The notes: generated from the letters alone by a model not told the origin. 64,000 nucleotides of DNA from Lactococcus nasutitermitis (GCF_018403765.1 NZ_BOVQ01000003.1:248001-312000); one strand, 5' to 3'; numbered from the stretch's first letter, positions 28,319 through 36,176 are shown. Translations and numbers: made by a program.

Positions 28319-28905
28319 ACTGCCGTCTCCTTAATATTTTTTAGAATAAGGGCAAATTTTTCAGTAAATATTTTTTCTGCATTACAATAACATTTGATTT
28401 TCCCATCCATAAAACCGTCTAAATCTTCTTCTTTTCTATATGACTGAAATACATAGTCAGGTAGAAATATAACTGAGGACACCATCAATAACTCATGTTG
28501 CGTTAATTCACACTCTTTTGTAAATAATTGATAATATCCCCTACGTTGAATATAAATTCGATCATTTACTACTATTACTGAGATTCTTTTTTTGTTTCTT
28601 ACATCTATATCTGCCATACTATAGTTTTTCGGAAATTTTAAAATAATTTGTACGGTACTCGGCAGTTTTTGAATAAATTTTTTTATATTTTCAATTTCTG
28701 ATGGCTCAAAAGTAAGAAAAATTCTATTTCCAAATAATGATGATAAGAATAAATGTTTCAAATAAAGAGTTTCATCAATCTCATCTGATAACATTATGCC
28801 ATTAACGTATAACTGATATTCTTCTTTTTTCATAACTTTTTTATGCGTTAAACTATGAATATATTGATTACCACTTTCCAAAACTAATATTGATTTTTTT
28901 GCCAT
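28315..28905 (-). CDS. Unknown protein of the modified-peptide operon
   Basis: A 196-residue soluble protein I do not recognise. It is rich in Ile, Lys and Phe, with no signal peptide or membrane span; two nearby cysteines (KCYC) lie at about residues 171-173. It begins with a good AAAGGAG site, directly after the terminator that follows the precursor gene, and its stop overlaps the maturase start (ATGA). Position suggests a peptide-recognition, immunity or accessory maturation role, but nothing in the sequence proves this. Base composition is AT-rich, like the rest of the operon. Confidence 0.75.
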   Translation of the reverse strand: MAKKSILVLESGNQYIHSLTHKKVMKKEEYQLYVNGIMLSDEIDETLYLKHLFLSSLFGNRIFLTFEPSEIENIKKFIQKLPSTVQIILKFPKNYSMADIDVRNKKRISVIVVNDRIYIQRRGYYQLFTKECELTQHELLMVSSVIFLPDYVFQSYRKEEDLDGFMDGKIKCYCNAEKIFTEKFALILKNIKETAV

Positions 28906-28918
28906 TTTATCTCCTTTT

Positions 28919-28957
28919 AAAAAAGCAAGAACGTAAAAAATTACGACCTTGCTTTTT
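28919..28957 (-). terminator. Terminator/attenuator between precursor and operon
   Basis: Arms AAGCAAG and CTTGCTT, partly extended inward, followed by six T on the minus strand. It lies between the precursor gene and the next gene, so most transcripts should end here, giving more precursor than enzyme. Confidence 0.8.
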
Positions 28958-28971
28958 TTAATTTTTAGCCT

Positions 28972-29079
28972 TTAATCATTTCTCTGCGTATTAGGGAAAG
29001 GGTTAAACATCTTCTTCACAGTTTCATTGACTGATTTAGTTTTTGAAGAATCTTTAATCACAACTTTTAAATAGTCCAT
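28972..29079 (-). CDS. 35-residue precursor peptide of a RaS-RiPP system
   Basis: A tiny gene preceding the maturase operon, with its own promoter and a GAGGG ribosome site six bases before the ATG. The peptide is Lys/Ser/Val-rich for about 20 residues (leader-like) and ends in KKMFNPFPNTQRND, a core-like tail with two Phe, two Pro and three Asn. It has no Cys, so sactipeptide or ranthipeptide thioether chemistry is excluded. F-P-N has the aromatic-X-Asn form of three-residue cyclophane substrates. Assignment as precursor is inferred from size, position before a SPASM enzyme, own promoter and following terminator. Confidence 0.75.
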   Translation of the reverse strand: MDYLKVVIKDSSKTKSVNETVKKMFNPFPNTQRND

Positions 29080-29113
29080 AATTTTCCCTCTATTCTTTAT
29101 ATTTATATTATAC

Positions 29114-29142
29114 ATTATGTTTCTCTATAATTGTTCAGTCAA
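29114..29142 (-). promoter_or_regulatory. Promoter of precursor peptide gene
   Basis: TTGACT (29137-29142) and CATAAT (29114-29119) with a 17-base spacer, 35 bases before the precursor ATG. A TATAAT just downstream is an alternative -10. Confidence 0.65.
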
Positions 29143-29267
29143 TACAATTTTTTGCTTTTAATTATTTTTTATTCACATTGAAATCGTTCATTATCATTGT
29201 AATCTTTAAGTGATTTCATGCACTTAATAAAAGTCCAAAAACAGCTACTATTCTCATATAGATAACA

Positions 29268-29312
29268 AAAAATCCCCACAAACCGGATACCCAATCCAAT
29301 CTGTAGGGAGTA
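29268..29312 (-). terminator. Terminator after HTH gene
   Basis: On the minus strand CCCTACA pairs with TGTGGGG, with an inner GGAT/ATCC helix, followed by six T. It separates the adhA-HTH unit from the precursor promoter. Confidence 0.6.
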
Positions 29313-29362
29313 ATAACGCTCGTCATTTCATTGTTTTATCACAAGGAGATGTGAATGAATTC

Positions 29363-29620
29363 TTAAATGCTATTAACAACTGCCAGAATTCTTTGCAGTT
29401 CTGCATGAGTTTCATAATTCACTGAATCAGAATACAGAGCCGAAGATAATTGACGAGCGGTATAACCTGCTTTATCACACACATCATCTATTTGAAGGTG
29501 TTTTTCTTTCATTTTGTACAAGATAGCTTCTTTAAAATTATTCGTAATTTCTTCTTGTTCAAATTGTGAAAGATTATTATAATCACTACTACTATAACTA
29601 GTTAGATTATCTAAAGACAT
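29363..29620 (-). CDS. Small putative helix-turn-helix protein
   Basis: An 85-residue protein. The Ser/Asn-rich first 20 residues precede a segment (ILYKMKEKHLQIDDVCDKAGYTARQLSSALYSD, about residues 33-65) with the spacing of an XRE-like helix-turn-helix. It starts 20 bases after adhA with a GGAG site, so it is probably co-transcribed with adhA. It lies just upstream of the peptide operon and could regulate it, but no evidence links them. Confidence 0.6.
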   Translation of the reverse strand: MSLDNLTSYSSSDYNNLSQFEQEEITNNFKEAILYKMKEKHLQIDDVCDKAGYTARQLSSALYSDSVNYETHAELQRILAVVNSI

Positions 29621-29640
29621 TTTAAAACTCCTTTTTCCTC

Positions 29641-30663
29641 TTATTTGGTAAAGTCGATAACCATACGTCCCTCGATTTTACCTGCTTTCATTTCGTCAAT
29701 GATATCATTAACTTCGGAGAGTTTACGTGTTGCTACGATTGGTGTTACTTTACCCTCAGCGCCAAACTGGAAGGCTTCTTTCAAATCTTCACGCGTTCCA
29801 ACGAGTGAACCTGCAACTTTCACACCATCAAAAACGGTTGTAGGCACTGATAAAGTCATATCTGTATTAGGAAGAGCGACAGCAACCATTTGTCCCATTG
29901 GTTTCAAGCAAGCAACGGCTTGTTCAAAGGCAACACGCGCAACAGCACAGACAACTGAGGCTTCAGTACCTAAACCACCTGTCAATTTCTTGATTTCATC
30001 CACTGGATTCACTTCGCCAGAATTGATAATGATGTCTGCACCGATTGTTTTTGCAAGGTTGAGCTTATCTTGGTTGATGTCAACTGCGATAACTTTTGCA
30101 TTGAAAACATTCTTTGCATATTGGATTGCCAAGTTTCCAAGTCCACCAGCACCGAAAACAACAAGCCACTGACCTGGTTTAATACCTGAAACTTTGATGG
30201 CTTTATAAGTCGTCACACCTGCACAGGTAATTGAACTTGCTTCGATAGGATCAAGGCCTTCTGGTACTTTTACGGCATAATCTGCTGTCACAATCGCTTG
30301 TTCTGCCATACCGCCATCGACGTTGTAACCAGCATTTTTTACTTCACGACAGAAAGTTTCGTTCCCAGAGACACAGTATTCACAATGTCCACAACCTTCA
30401 AAGAACCAAGCGACAGACACACGATCACCGATTTTGAGTGACGTTACATCTGCGCCGATTTCTTTGACAATCCCAATTCCTTCATGTCCAAGAACCGTTC
30501 CTGCCATATTTCCATAATCGCCTGCTGCCACGTGGAGGTCTGTGTGACAGACACCACAATACTCCATATCTAGCAAAGCTTCATTTGACTTGATTGGACG
30601 TAATTCTTTTTCTACAATATCAGCATATCCATCTGGATTCTGACGTACAACTGCTGCTTTCAT
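29641..30663 (-). CDS. adhA: Zinc-dependent alcohol dehydrogenase
   Basis: Medium-chain alcohol dehydrogenase of the AdhP type, reducing acetaldehyde to ethanol with NADH. At 340 residues from MKAAVVRQ it is family length. Catalytic zinc ligands are in CGVCHTD and GHEG; structural zinc cysteines are in [15 protein letters not shown]; the NAD fold is GAGGLGN. The frame extends further upstream but no ribosome site supports that, and the site before the chosen ATG (GGAAG) is close. A Rex operator overlaps the promoter, as expected for a NADH-recycling enzyme. Confidence 0.93.
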   Translation of the reverse strand: MKAAVVRQNPDGYADIVEKELRPIKSNEALLDMEYCGVCHTDLHVAAGDYGNMAGTVLGHEGIGIVKEIGADVTSLKIGDRVSVAWFFEGCGHCEYCVSGNETFCREVKNAGYNVDGGMAEQAIVTADYAVKVPEGLDPIEASSITCAGVTTYKAIKVSGIKPGQWLVVFGAGGLGNLAIQYAKNVFNAKVIAVDINQDKLNLAKTIGADIIINSGEVNPVDEIKKLTGGLGTEASVVCAVARVAFEQAVACLKPMGQMVAVALPNTDMTLSVPTTVFDGVKVAGSLVGTREDLKEAFQFGAEGKVTPIVATRKLSEVNDIIDEMKAGKIEGRMVIDFTK

Positions 30664-30700
30664 TCTTCTTCCAACTTTCATTTGTATTTCTGGATAAGGT

Positions 30701-30741
30701 TTCTGTGTTACTAAGTAACACAGAAAAAGGGTACCCTTTTT
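30701..30741 (-). promoter_or_regulatory. Two perfect palindromes in adhA leader
   Basis: AAAAAGGGT/ACCCTTTTT (30724-30741) abuts an 11-bp stem-loop with arms TTCTGTGTTAC and GTAACACAGAA (30701-30725). Both fall between the predicted transcription start and adhA. Function unknown: mRNA stabilisation or a second operator are possible. Confidence 0.6.
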
Positions 30742-30746
30742 CCAAA

Positions 30747-30764
30747 TTGTGACAACAATCACAA
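30747..30764 (-). promoter_or_regulatory. Rex operator of adhA
   Basis: TTGTGA and TCACAA separated by six bases, the consensus site of the redox repressor Rex, placed right after the -10 box. Confidence 0.85.
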
Positions 30765-30768
30765 TTTT

Positions 30769-30777
30769 ATTCTACCA
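30769..30777 (-). promoter_or_regulatory. adhA extended -10
   Basis: TGGTAGAAT on the minus strand, immediately upstream of the Rex site. Confidence 0.6.
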
Positions 30778-30920
30778 CTTTGAAAAAAATATACAAGGGC
30801 TATTTTAGCTTTTAACAAATTTGTTAGTTTTTTCACATTTATCATAATAAATAAGCACTAAATCAGTAAAAAATATATGAAAAATTTAAGTAAGAAATAA
30901 TTTGTTAAATATTGAACAAA

Positions 30921-30940
30921 AAAAGAGCAAGCGCTCTTTT
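30921..30940 (-). terminator. Terminator of permease gene
   Basis: Arms AAAAGAGC and GCTCTTTT with a four-base loop, overlapping the stop codon of the permease gene. Confidence 0.85.
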
Positions 30941-32375
30941 AATCTTTATCTCGGCTCAAATCTACTTCTTCAAGTGGAATGAGTTTTGTATTATATTTCC
31001 ATTTATAGCCAAGATACAAAAAGATGAAAATCGGTATAGCGGCGTAAATACTGAGTGCTTCTCCCCAACGGCTACTGAAAAGTTGTGTTGGATCAAGATT
31101 TAAGGCAATCGCTGCGGTCATAAGAAGCGCAACGAGTGGTCCAAATGGGAACCATTTTGCTGTGTAAGGTAAATCTTCAAGTTTTTTCCCTTGTGCGATA
31201 TAAGCGCGGCGGAAACGAATGTGACTGATAGAAATTCCAAGCCAAGCGAGAAATCCTGTAAGACTTGATACGTCAACAAGGAAAAGATAGATTTGAGTTC
31301 CAAAAATACCTGTTAAAAATGTGATGAAACAGATGATTGATGTAGCAAGCAGAGCATAAAAAGGAATGCCATTTTTTGCTGTGCGCCCAAAGAATTTTGG
31401 CGCACCATTTTCACGACCTAATGAGTAGAGAATACGCGTTGAAGCATACATGACGGAGTTTGCTGAGGAAATAACGGAAGTCAAAATGACCGCATTCATA
31501 ACGCTCGCAGCAACTGCAAAGCCAATATTTTTAAAGACGATTGTGAAAGGACTCATGACGGCTGTTGAGTTCGGATTGAGCAGTCGAGGGTCTTTGAAGT
31601 TGATGATTGCTGCGATAACAATAATCGTGAAAATATAAAACAAGAGAATACGCCAGAAAATTGAATTCATTGCTTTAGGAATAGATTTTTCAGGATTTTC
31701 AGATTCGCCTGCTGTGACACCTAAAAGCTCTGTTCCTTGGAAACTAAATCCTGCAATGAGAAGGACTCCGACAAAACCACCAATTCCACCAACAAAGCCG
31801 TGATGACCTGCTGTGAGATTTTTTGCAACATCTACATTTCCTTGACCTAAAACGCCCACAATCGTGAGGACACCGATGATGAGGAAAATGATAATTGTGA
31901 TAACTTTAATCGTTGATAGCCAATATTCTGTCTCGCCAAATGCACGAACGGCGAGAATATTGATGATGAAGATAAGGACTGTCGCAATCCCCGAAAAAAT
32001 CCAAGCGTGAATATGAGGAAACCAAAATTGGGTAATCAGTCCGGCAGTTGTCAAATCGACAGCGATTGTAATCGCACCATTGAGCCAGTAATTCCAACCT
32101 AACGCAAATCCAAAGGCGGGGTCAACATAGCGACCACCATAATCTGCAAAAGAACCTGATGTCGGAAGATAAGTTGCCATTTCGCCAAGTGAGGTCATCA
32201 CGAAATAAACCATAATTCCAATAAAGATATAAGCAAGGATTGAACCAAAAGGTCCTGCTTGACTAATTGTTGCGCCTGATGTCAGGAAAAGTCCTGTTCC
32301 AATTGTTCCGCCAAGCGCAATCATTGTAATGTGACGTTGTTTGAGATTTCGCTTGACCTTATTTTTATTTTCCAT
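30939..32375 (-). CDS. hisP: Basic amino-acid permease (LysP/HisP type), probably histidine
   Basis: APC-superfamily importer of 478 residues with about twelve helices. The N-terminus NLKQRHITMIALGGTIGTGLF and the ALGWNYWLNGAIT segment place it in the LysP/HisP group. Homology alone would suggest lysine, but the transcript begins with a 14-codon leader peptide containing four His codons, followed by an attenuator, so histidine is the likely signal and substrate. The start ATG at 32375 has a weak GAAAGAG site; a longer frame exists upstream. Monocistronic. Confidence 0.8.
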   Translation of the reverse strand: MENKNKVKRNLKQRHITMIALGGTIGTGLFLTSGATISQAGPFGSILAYIFIGIMVYFVMTSLGEMATYLPTSGSFADYGGRYVDPAFGFALGWNYWLNGAITIAVDLTTAGLITQFWFPHIHAWIFSGIATVLIFIINILAVRAFGETEYWLSTIKVITIIIFLIIGVLTIVGVLGQGNVDVAKNLTAGHHGFVGGIGGFVGVLLIAGFSFQGTELLGVTAGESENPEKSIPKAMNSIFWRILLFYIFTIIVIAAIINFKDPRLLNPNSTAVMSPFTIVFKNIGFAVAASVMNAVILTSVISSANSVMYASTRILYSLGRENGAPKFFGRTAKNGIPFYALLATSIICFITFLTGIFGTQIYLFLVDVSSLTGFLAWLGISISHIRFRRAYIAQGKKLEDLPYTAKWFPFGPLVALLMTAAIALNLDPTQLFSSRWGEALSIYAAIPIFIFLYLGYKWKYNTKLIPLEEVDLSRDKD

Positions 32376-32410
32376 TTTTTTTACTCTTTCTTTTTTTATA
32401 GTCTGATTTT

Positions 32411-32529
32411 TCAAAAGAAAAAGCCGAATAGTGAGGACTATCCGGCTGTTTTTTGAAAATCACCGGCATAGATACAGTTTAGTGTACGCTAAAGTTGCAT
32501 CTATACCTTTTTGTATGATACAACTTTTA
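32411..32529 (-). promoter_or_regulatory. Histidine-codon transcription attenuator
   Basis: Four segments can pair alternatively. 1:2 is AAGTTG... (32513-32526) with ...CAACTT (32490-32507); 2:3 is GGTATAGAT (32499-32507) with ATCTATGCC (32465-32473); 3:4 antiterminator is CTATGCCGG with CCGGATAG; the terminator is an 11-bp hairpin (32422-32447) plus T tract. A ribosome at the leader stop covers segment 1 and favours termination; stalling at His codons frees it and favours read-through. Confidence 0.82.
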
Positions 32530-32571
32530 CCTATGCAGATGATGATGGACTGTTGGTAAAATGCTAAACAT
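32527..32571 (-). CDS. Leader peptide MFSILPTVHHHLHR
   Basis: A 14-codon open frame with an ideal AAGGAG site seven bases before ATG. Four of 14 codons are CAT (His), three of them consecutive. It precedes a mutually exclusive hairpin set and an intrinsic terminator ahead of the permease gene, the classic layout of ribosome-mediated attenuation. Confidence 0.85.
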   Translation of the reverse strand: MFSILPTVHHHLHR

Positions 32572-32599
32572 TGTGATTCTCCTTCTTTATTTTTTCTAT

Positions 32600-32628
32600 A
32601 TTATATTCTTTTCTGAAAAATTTTGCAA
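32600..32628 (-). promoter_or_regulatory. Promoter of leader and permease
   Basis: TTGCAA (32623-32628) and TATAAT (32600-32605) with 17 bases between, about 20 bases before the leader-peptide ribosome site. Confidence 0.85.
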
Positions 32629-32676
32629 GCATCAGATAAAAATTTCTTGAAAAATATTTATAAATATTTAATTTTA

Positions 32677-32685
32677 TGATAAAAT
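32677..32685 (+). promoter_or_regulatory. Extended -10 of cyclophilin gene, leaderless layout
   Basis: TGATAAAAT, then ATTCAAT, then ATG. No ribosome site. Confidence 0.55.
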
Positions 32686-32692
32686 ATTCAAT

Positions 32693-33493
32693 ATGAATAA
32701 GAAAACTAAAATAATTATTGCAGCAATCGCTGCTGTGGTGGTGGTCGTTGTTGCTGGCTTGTTAATCTTTTTCTTAACGCGCTCAAACAGTTCTAATGAT
32801 AGTTCTAGTAGCTCACCAGATAGGACGACTGAAAGTAGTACGATGAGTCAGGCGGATTTGAATAAATTGGATTTGCCACAATTATCAAATACGGTGGCTT
32901 CTGATGAAGCTGAGGTACGCTTGGAAACGACTGCGGGAAATATTGACATCAAACTTTTCCCTAAACTTGCTCCCTTGGCAGTTCAAAATTTCTTGACTTT
33001 GGCAAAACAAGGTTATTATAAAGATAATGAATTTTTCCGAGTCATCAATAATTTTATGATACAGACTGGTGACCCGTCAAATACGGGAACAGGTAGTACT
33101 TCTGTTGTCAATGATAATCAGCCTTTTAGCACGGAAATTTCTAATCGTCTTTACAATATACGTGGCGCTGTTTCTTTAGCAAATACTGGTCAACCTGACT
33201 CAAGTAGCTCACAGTTTTTCATTGTGCAAAATTCACAAAATATGACTGGTCAGATTTCTGATACGAGTAAATATCCACAGAAGATTTTGGATGCTTATGC
33301 GCACGGTGGTTATCCAAGTCTTGATGGTGGTTATACGGTGTTTGGTCAGGTGATTTCTGGAATGGATATTGTTGATAAGATTGCATCAGCACAGGTGCAG
33401 ACAAATTCACAGTCTGGCGAAGCTTCTTCTCCTGTACATCCTGAGAAAATCACGGGTGTGACGATTTTGAAAGATTGGAAATTTAAAAAGTGA
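32693..33493 (+). CDS. Membrane-anchored cyclophilin-type peptidyl-prolyl isomerase
   Basis: A 266-residue protein with an N-terminal hydrophobic anchor (about residues 8-30) and no lipobox Cys, then a Ser/Asn-rich linker and a cyclophilin domain from about residue 75 (TTAGNIDIKLFPKLAP, FFRVINNFMIQTGDP, SSQFFIV). It probably folds exported proteins outside the membrane. The promoter is directly before the ATG without a ribosome site. A palindromic terminator follows. Confidence 0.9.
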   Translation: MNKKTKIIIAAIAAVVVVVVAGLLIFFLTRSNSSNDSSSSSPDRTTESSTMSQADLNKLDLPQLSNTVASDEAEVRLETTAGNIDIKLFPKLAPLAVQNFLTLAKQGYYKDNEFFRVINNFMIQTGDPSNTGTGSTSVVNDNQPFSTEISNRLYNIRGAVSLANTGQPDSSSSQFFIVQNSQNMTGQISDTSKYPQKILDAYAHGGYPSLDGGYTVFGQVISGMDIVDKIASAQVQTNSQSGEASSPVHPEKITGVTILKDWKFKK

Positions 33494-33500
33494 TAAAAAA

Positions 33501-33536
33501 ACGCTTTGACAAGTCTGTCAGAGCTTTTTTATTTTT
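33501..33536 (+). terminator. Cyclophilin gene terminator (palindrome variant)
   Basis: Arms GCTTTGACA and TGTCAGAGC around four bases, followed by TTTTTTATTTTT. A relative of the TTTTTGACAG repeat acting as terminator. Confidence 0.8.
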
Positions 33537-33713
33537 GACATAGGGAGGCCGTTGTGAGCTTGCTTGCCATTTTGCCTTGTAATTTTAGTCACTTAGGACA
33601 AGCCTTTTTGTCCATTGCTTTAGCAATGATGACAAAACGGACACCTGTGGTATGGACAACGTAACGAAGTGGAGATACGGATACCCTAATATGTTTATCA
33701 AGTCTGTCAAAAA
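33532..33713. repeat. Long-form TTTTTGACA repeat, 182 bp
   Basis: Begins TTTTTGACATAG and ends CTGTCAAAAAC. It shares GCCGTTGTGAGCTTGCTTGC at the left and GGAGATACGGATA at the right with the element at 57577, while the centre differs and includes an ATTGCT/AGCAAT hairpin. It fills the gap between convergent genes and provides the rluD stop codon. Confidence 0.85.
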
Positions 33714-34609
33714 CTTTTTTCTGTGTCAATAAGTTGTTTCATGTCATCTGGCAAGTCCAAATCAATTTTGACAGTTTTGTCAGTAAATGGATGATGAAAT
33801 TCTAAATAATGGCAGTGCAAAGCTTGGCGTGTCATCAAGTCATGATTGCCTCCATAAAGTTCGTCGCCAACGAGTGGATAGCCAAGATGGGATAAATGGA
33901 CACGAATTTGATGTGTCCGTCCTGTGTGAAGTGTGAGGTCAAGCAGGGCAAGTTTATTGACTTTTTTGACAGTTCTGTAAGTTGTCCGAGCTTCTTTTGC
34001 AGCACCGTCCAATCGCACTTGTCTCAATATAATCGAGTCATCTCGTCGTCCAATCGGCAAATTTATCTCGTCCGTGTCTGGGAGCTTACCGTCGTCATTG
34101 ACAAGAGCAAAATAGCGTTTTTCAATTGTTTCATGATACTTGGATTCTGGCGACATCAGCGCGTGTGCGTAACGATGTTTGGCAAAAAACATGATGCCAC
34201 TTGTGTCCCTGTCCAGTCGCGTGATAATATGCACGGTTTGATTTTCATAATGCTGGCGCAAAATGTAACCTTTCACAGCATTTGACATCGCACCTGTTGG
34301 GTGAAGTGATCCAGTGATTGACGGCATTCCCGCAGGTTTTGCCACTACAAGATAATGAGCATCTTCAAATAAAATATTCAAAGGAATTTCTGTCGGAATC
34401 AGCGCTTCATTATCCGGCTCATTTGGCACGGTAATAGTGACAACATCTCCGATTTTCATGCGAAAAATGGCATTTTGCTCAAGACCATTAACATAGATTT
34501 TGCCACCGTCAAATTTAATCTTGGCAAGCAAACGGCGCGAAACGCTGTGCCGGTGCAAAAGTGCTTTGACCATACTTCCATCATTATCATTGGTAAAACT
34601 AAACTGCAT
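33707..34609 (-). CDS. rluD: RluD-family 23S/tRNA pseudouridine synthase
   Basis: A 300-residue RluA/RluD-type pseudouridine synthase. The catalytic motif is present as RLDRDTSGIMFFAK (Asp near residue 134), with HQIRVHLSHLGYPLVGDELYGG later. An N-terminal S4-like region precedes it. It is the last gene of relQ-nadK-rluD, as in Bacillus yjbM-nadF-yjbO. The stop codon TGA lies in the repeat element at its 3' end. Two further palindrome copies are in the coding sequence. The exact modified uridine is not predictable. Confidence 0.9.
   Translation of the reverse strand: MQFSFTNDNDGSMVKALLHRHSVSRRLLAKIKFDGGKIYVNGLEQNAIFRMKIGDVVTITVPNEPDNEALIPTEIPLNILFEDAHYLVVAKPAGMPSITGSLHPTGAMSNAVKGYILRQHYENQTVHIITRLDRDTSGIMFFAKHRYAHALMSPESKYHETIEKRYFALVNDDGKLPDTDEINLPIGRRDDSIILRQVRLDGAAKEARTTYRTVKKVNKLALLDLTLHTGRTHQIRVHLSHLGYPLVGDELYGGNHDLMTRQALHCHYLEFHHPFTDKTVKIDLDLPDDMKQLIDTEKSF
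33765..33786. repeat. TTTTTGACAG palindrome inside rluD (3' part)
   Basis: ATTTTGACAG and TTGTCAGTAA arms around TT, read in frame as T-D-K-T-V-K-I. Confidence 0.55.
33963..33984. repeat. TTTTTGACAG palindrome inside rluD, half eroded
   Basis: The left arm TTTTTGACAG is perfect; the right arm retains CTGT only. Read as R-T-V-K-K. Confidence 0.5.
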
Positions 34610-35433
34610 TATTTAACCTCACCAATAAATGAATTGCGCACGCGCTCCCAAAAGCTTGTATGGGCACAATTTGCAAAAGCAATCGTTGTACCATCAAGGC
34701 TGAACTCAATCGACTTGAGATTTTTGTACTCAAAAGTCAGCTGGTCAAAAGTCAAGCTGTAATCATCTTCTTTGGCTGGACAAACGGTAATCGTGTCTTT
34801 TTTGGCGACAATCATCGGCGCACCAAGCGTACGATAGACAATATTGTTCAAACTGGCAACTTCTGCCATCTGCATTGCTTCTACACGTGGGTGCATGACT
34901 GCGCCACCAATAGATTTATTGTAAGCGGTTGAACCTGTCGGCGTTGAAATTGACAGACCATCTCCACGAAATGTTTCAAATAAACTCCCAGAAATTTTCA
35001 CATCACAAACCATCGTTTTTGATGCACGGCGAATTGTAGATTCATTAAGCACATGACGTTCCACCTGATAACCATCATCAAAGCGCACAACAACTTTCAT
35101 CAGCGGATAATGCACTGCTTCTGCTGGATTTTCATTTTTTAGCGCCTCAACAACTTTAGGCAATTCGCTCTCAACAAAATCTGTGTAAAAGCCCAAGTGA
35201 CCCGTATGCACACCAACAAAACGCACGCGCTCCAGCTGATACTCGTACATGTGCATGGCGCGCAAAAGTGTGCCATCTCCGCCAACCGAGATGACAATTT
35301 CTGGATTTAAGTCGTCCAAAATAAATTTTTCTGCCTGCAACATTTTTGACAGTTTTGTCAAAGTTTTTTGCGACTTTTCACTAGAATTTCCAATCAACCA
35401 AACTTTTTTACCAGCGCTCATCATCTTCCCCAT
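34609..35433 (-). CDS. nadK: NAD kinase
   Basis: Phosphorylates NAD to NADP; 274 residues. The GGDGT motif (SVGGDGTLLRA) lies near residue 50, and the conserved STPTGSTAYNKS substrate segment is present. Start is the ATG at 35433 or one three codons in; it overlaps the relQ end, so the two are translationally coupled. The middle gene of relQ-nadK-rluD. A palindrome copy near the N-terminus encodes LTKLSK without changing the family length. Confidence 0.95.
   Translation of the reverse strand: MGKMMSAGKKVWLIGNSSEKSQKTLTKLSKMLQAEKFILDDLNPEIVISVGGDGTLLRAMHMYEYQLERVRFVGVHTGHLGFYTDFVESELPKVVEALKNENPAEAVHYPLMKVVVRFDDGYQVERHVLNESTIRRASKTMVCDVKISGSLFETFRGDGLSISTPTGSTAYNKSIGGAVMHPRVEAMQMAEVASLNNIVYRTLGAPMIVAKKDTITVCPAKEDDYSLTFDQLTFEYKNLKSIEFSLDGTTIAFANCAHTSFWERVRNSFIGEVK
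35343..35364. repeat. TTTTTGACAG palindrome inside nadK
   Basis: Arms TTTTTGACAG and TTGTCAAAGT around TT, read in frame as L-T-K-L-S-K. Confidence 0.65.
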
Positions 35434-36091
35434 GTTCCTTTTTCAAATCCGTTCGGGCTTGTGGCCCATCAAAAAGCAGTTGTGCATCCTGAATTTCCTC
35501 ACGAATGGATGACATCTCCAAATCCATTTGTGCCGCTTCACGCGCCGCATTTGACAGACGTGTTTTGACTTTTTCTGGAATCAATCCATCATATTTATAA
35601 TTCAGCGAATGTTCAATCGTCGCCCAAAAATTCATCGCCAATGTCCGAATCTGAATCTCCGCATTGACCACCTTATGTCCCTCAATCGTATCAATCGGAT
35701 ACTCAACAATCACATGATAACTGCGATATCCTGATGCTTTCTGATGATTGATATAATCACGTTCCTCAACGATTTTTATATCCTGTCGCTTGCGCAATAA
35801 ATCCAAAACATCCCAGACATCCTCAGAAAATTGCACCATAATCCGAATGCCAGCAATATCTTCCATTTCCGCCAAAGTGTCTCGCGTATAACCGCGCATC
35901 CGCGACTTTTTCATAATCGAATCGCGCCGCTTCACGCGCCCAGTCACAAATTCAATCGGCGAGTACAATCCCTTTTTCAAATACTGTTTGCGCACACCAC
36001 GCAGTTTAATCTTTAGCTCTCCCACCGTCTGCACATACGGATCGAGAAATTCTTCCCAGTCAAATGCCATATTTTTCATCAGACGACGCAC
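35408..36091 (-). CDS. relQ: Small alarmone synthetase RelQ
   Basis: Single-domain (p)ppGpp synthetase of the YjbM/RelQ type, up to 227 residues. Signature segments: WEEFLDPYVQTVGELKIKLRG near the start, EDIAGIRIMVQF, GYRSYHVIVEYP and EIQIRTLAMNFWATIEHSL. No hydrolase domain. The start is uncertain: GTG at 36091 follows GAGGG closely, while MAFDWEE at 36070 matches family length. First gene of the relQ-nadK-rluD operon, from a TGGTATAAT promoter about 45 bases upstream. Confidence 0.93.
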   Translation of the reverse strand: MRRLMKNMAFDWEEFLDPYVQTVGELKIKLRGVRKQYLKKGLYSPIEFVTGRVKRRDSIMKKSRMRGYTRDTLAEMEDIAGIRIMVQFSEDVWDVLDLLRKRQDIKIVEERDYINHQKASGYRSYHVIVEYPIDTIEGHKVVNAEIQIRTLAMNFWATIEHSLNYKYDGLIPEKVKTRLSNAAREAAQMDLEMSSIREEIQDAQLLFDGPQARTDLKKEHGEDDERW

Positions 36092-36176
36092 CGCGCCCTC
36101 ATTTTCCTTTCACAATCATTTTCTTACCTTAAATTATACCATATCCCGCACACATTCTCCCACAATCCTCCCAATT

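Noticed and set aside
29170-29210. Fur-box-like sequence (ATGATAATGAACGAT) upstream of the peptide operon
   Set aside because: Only about half of the 19-base consensus matches, which is expected by chance in AT-rich DNA.
32411-32571. Lysine riboswitch or T-box ahead of the LysP-like permease
   Set aside because: No conserved L-box or T-box sequence is present; the His leader peptide with alternative helices explains the region.
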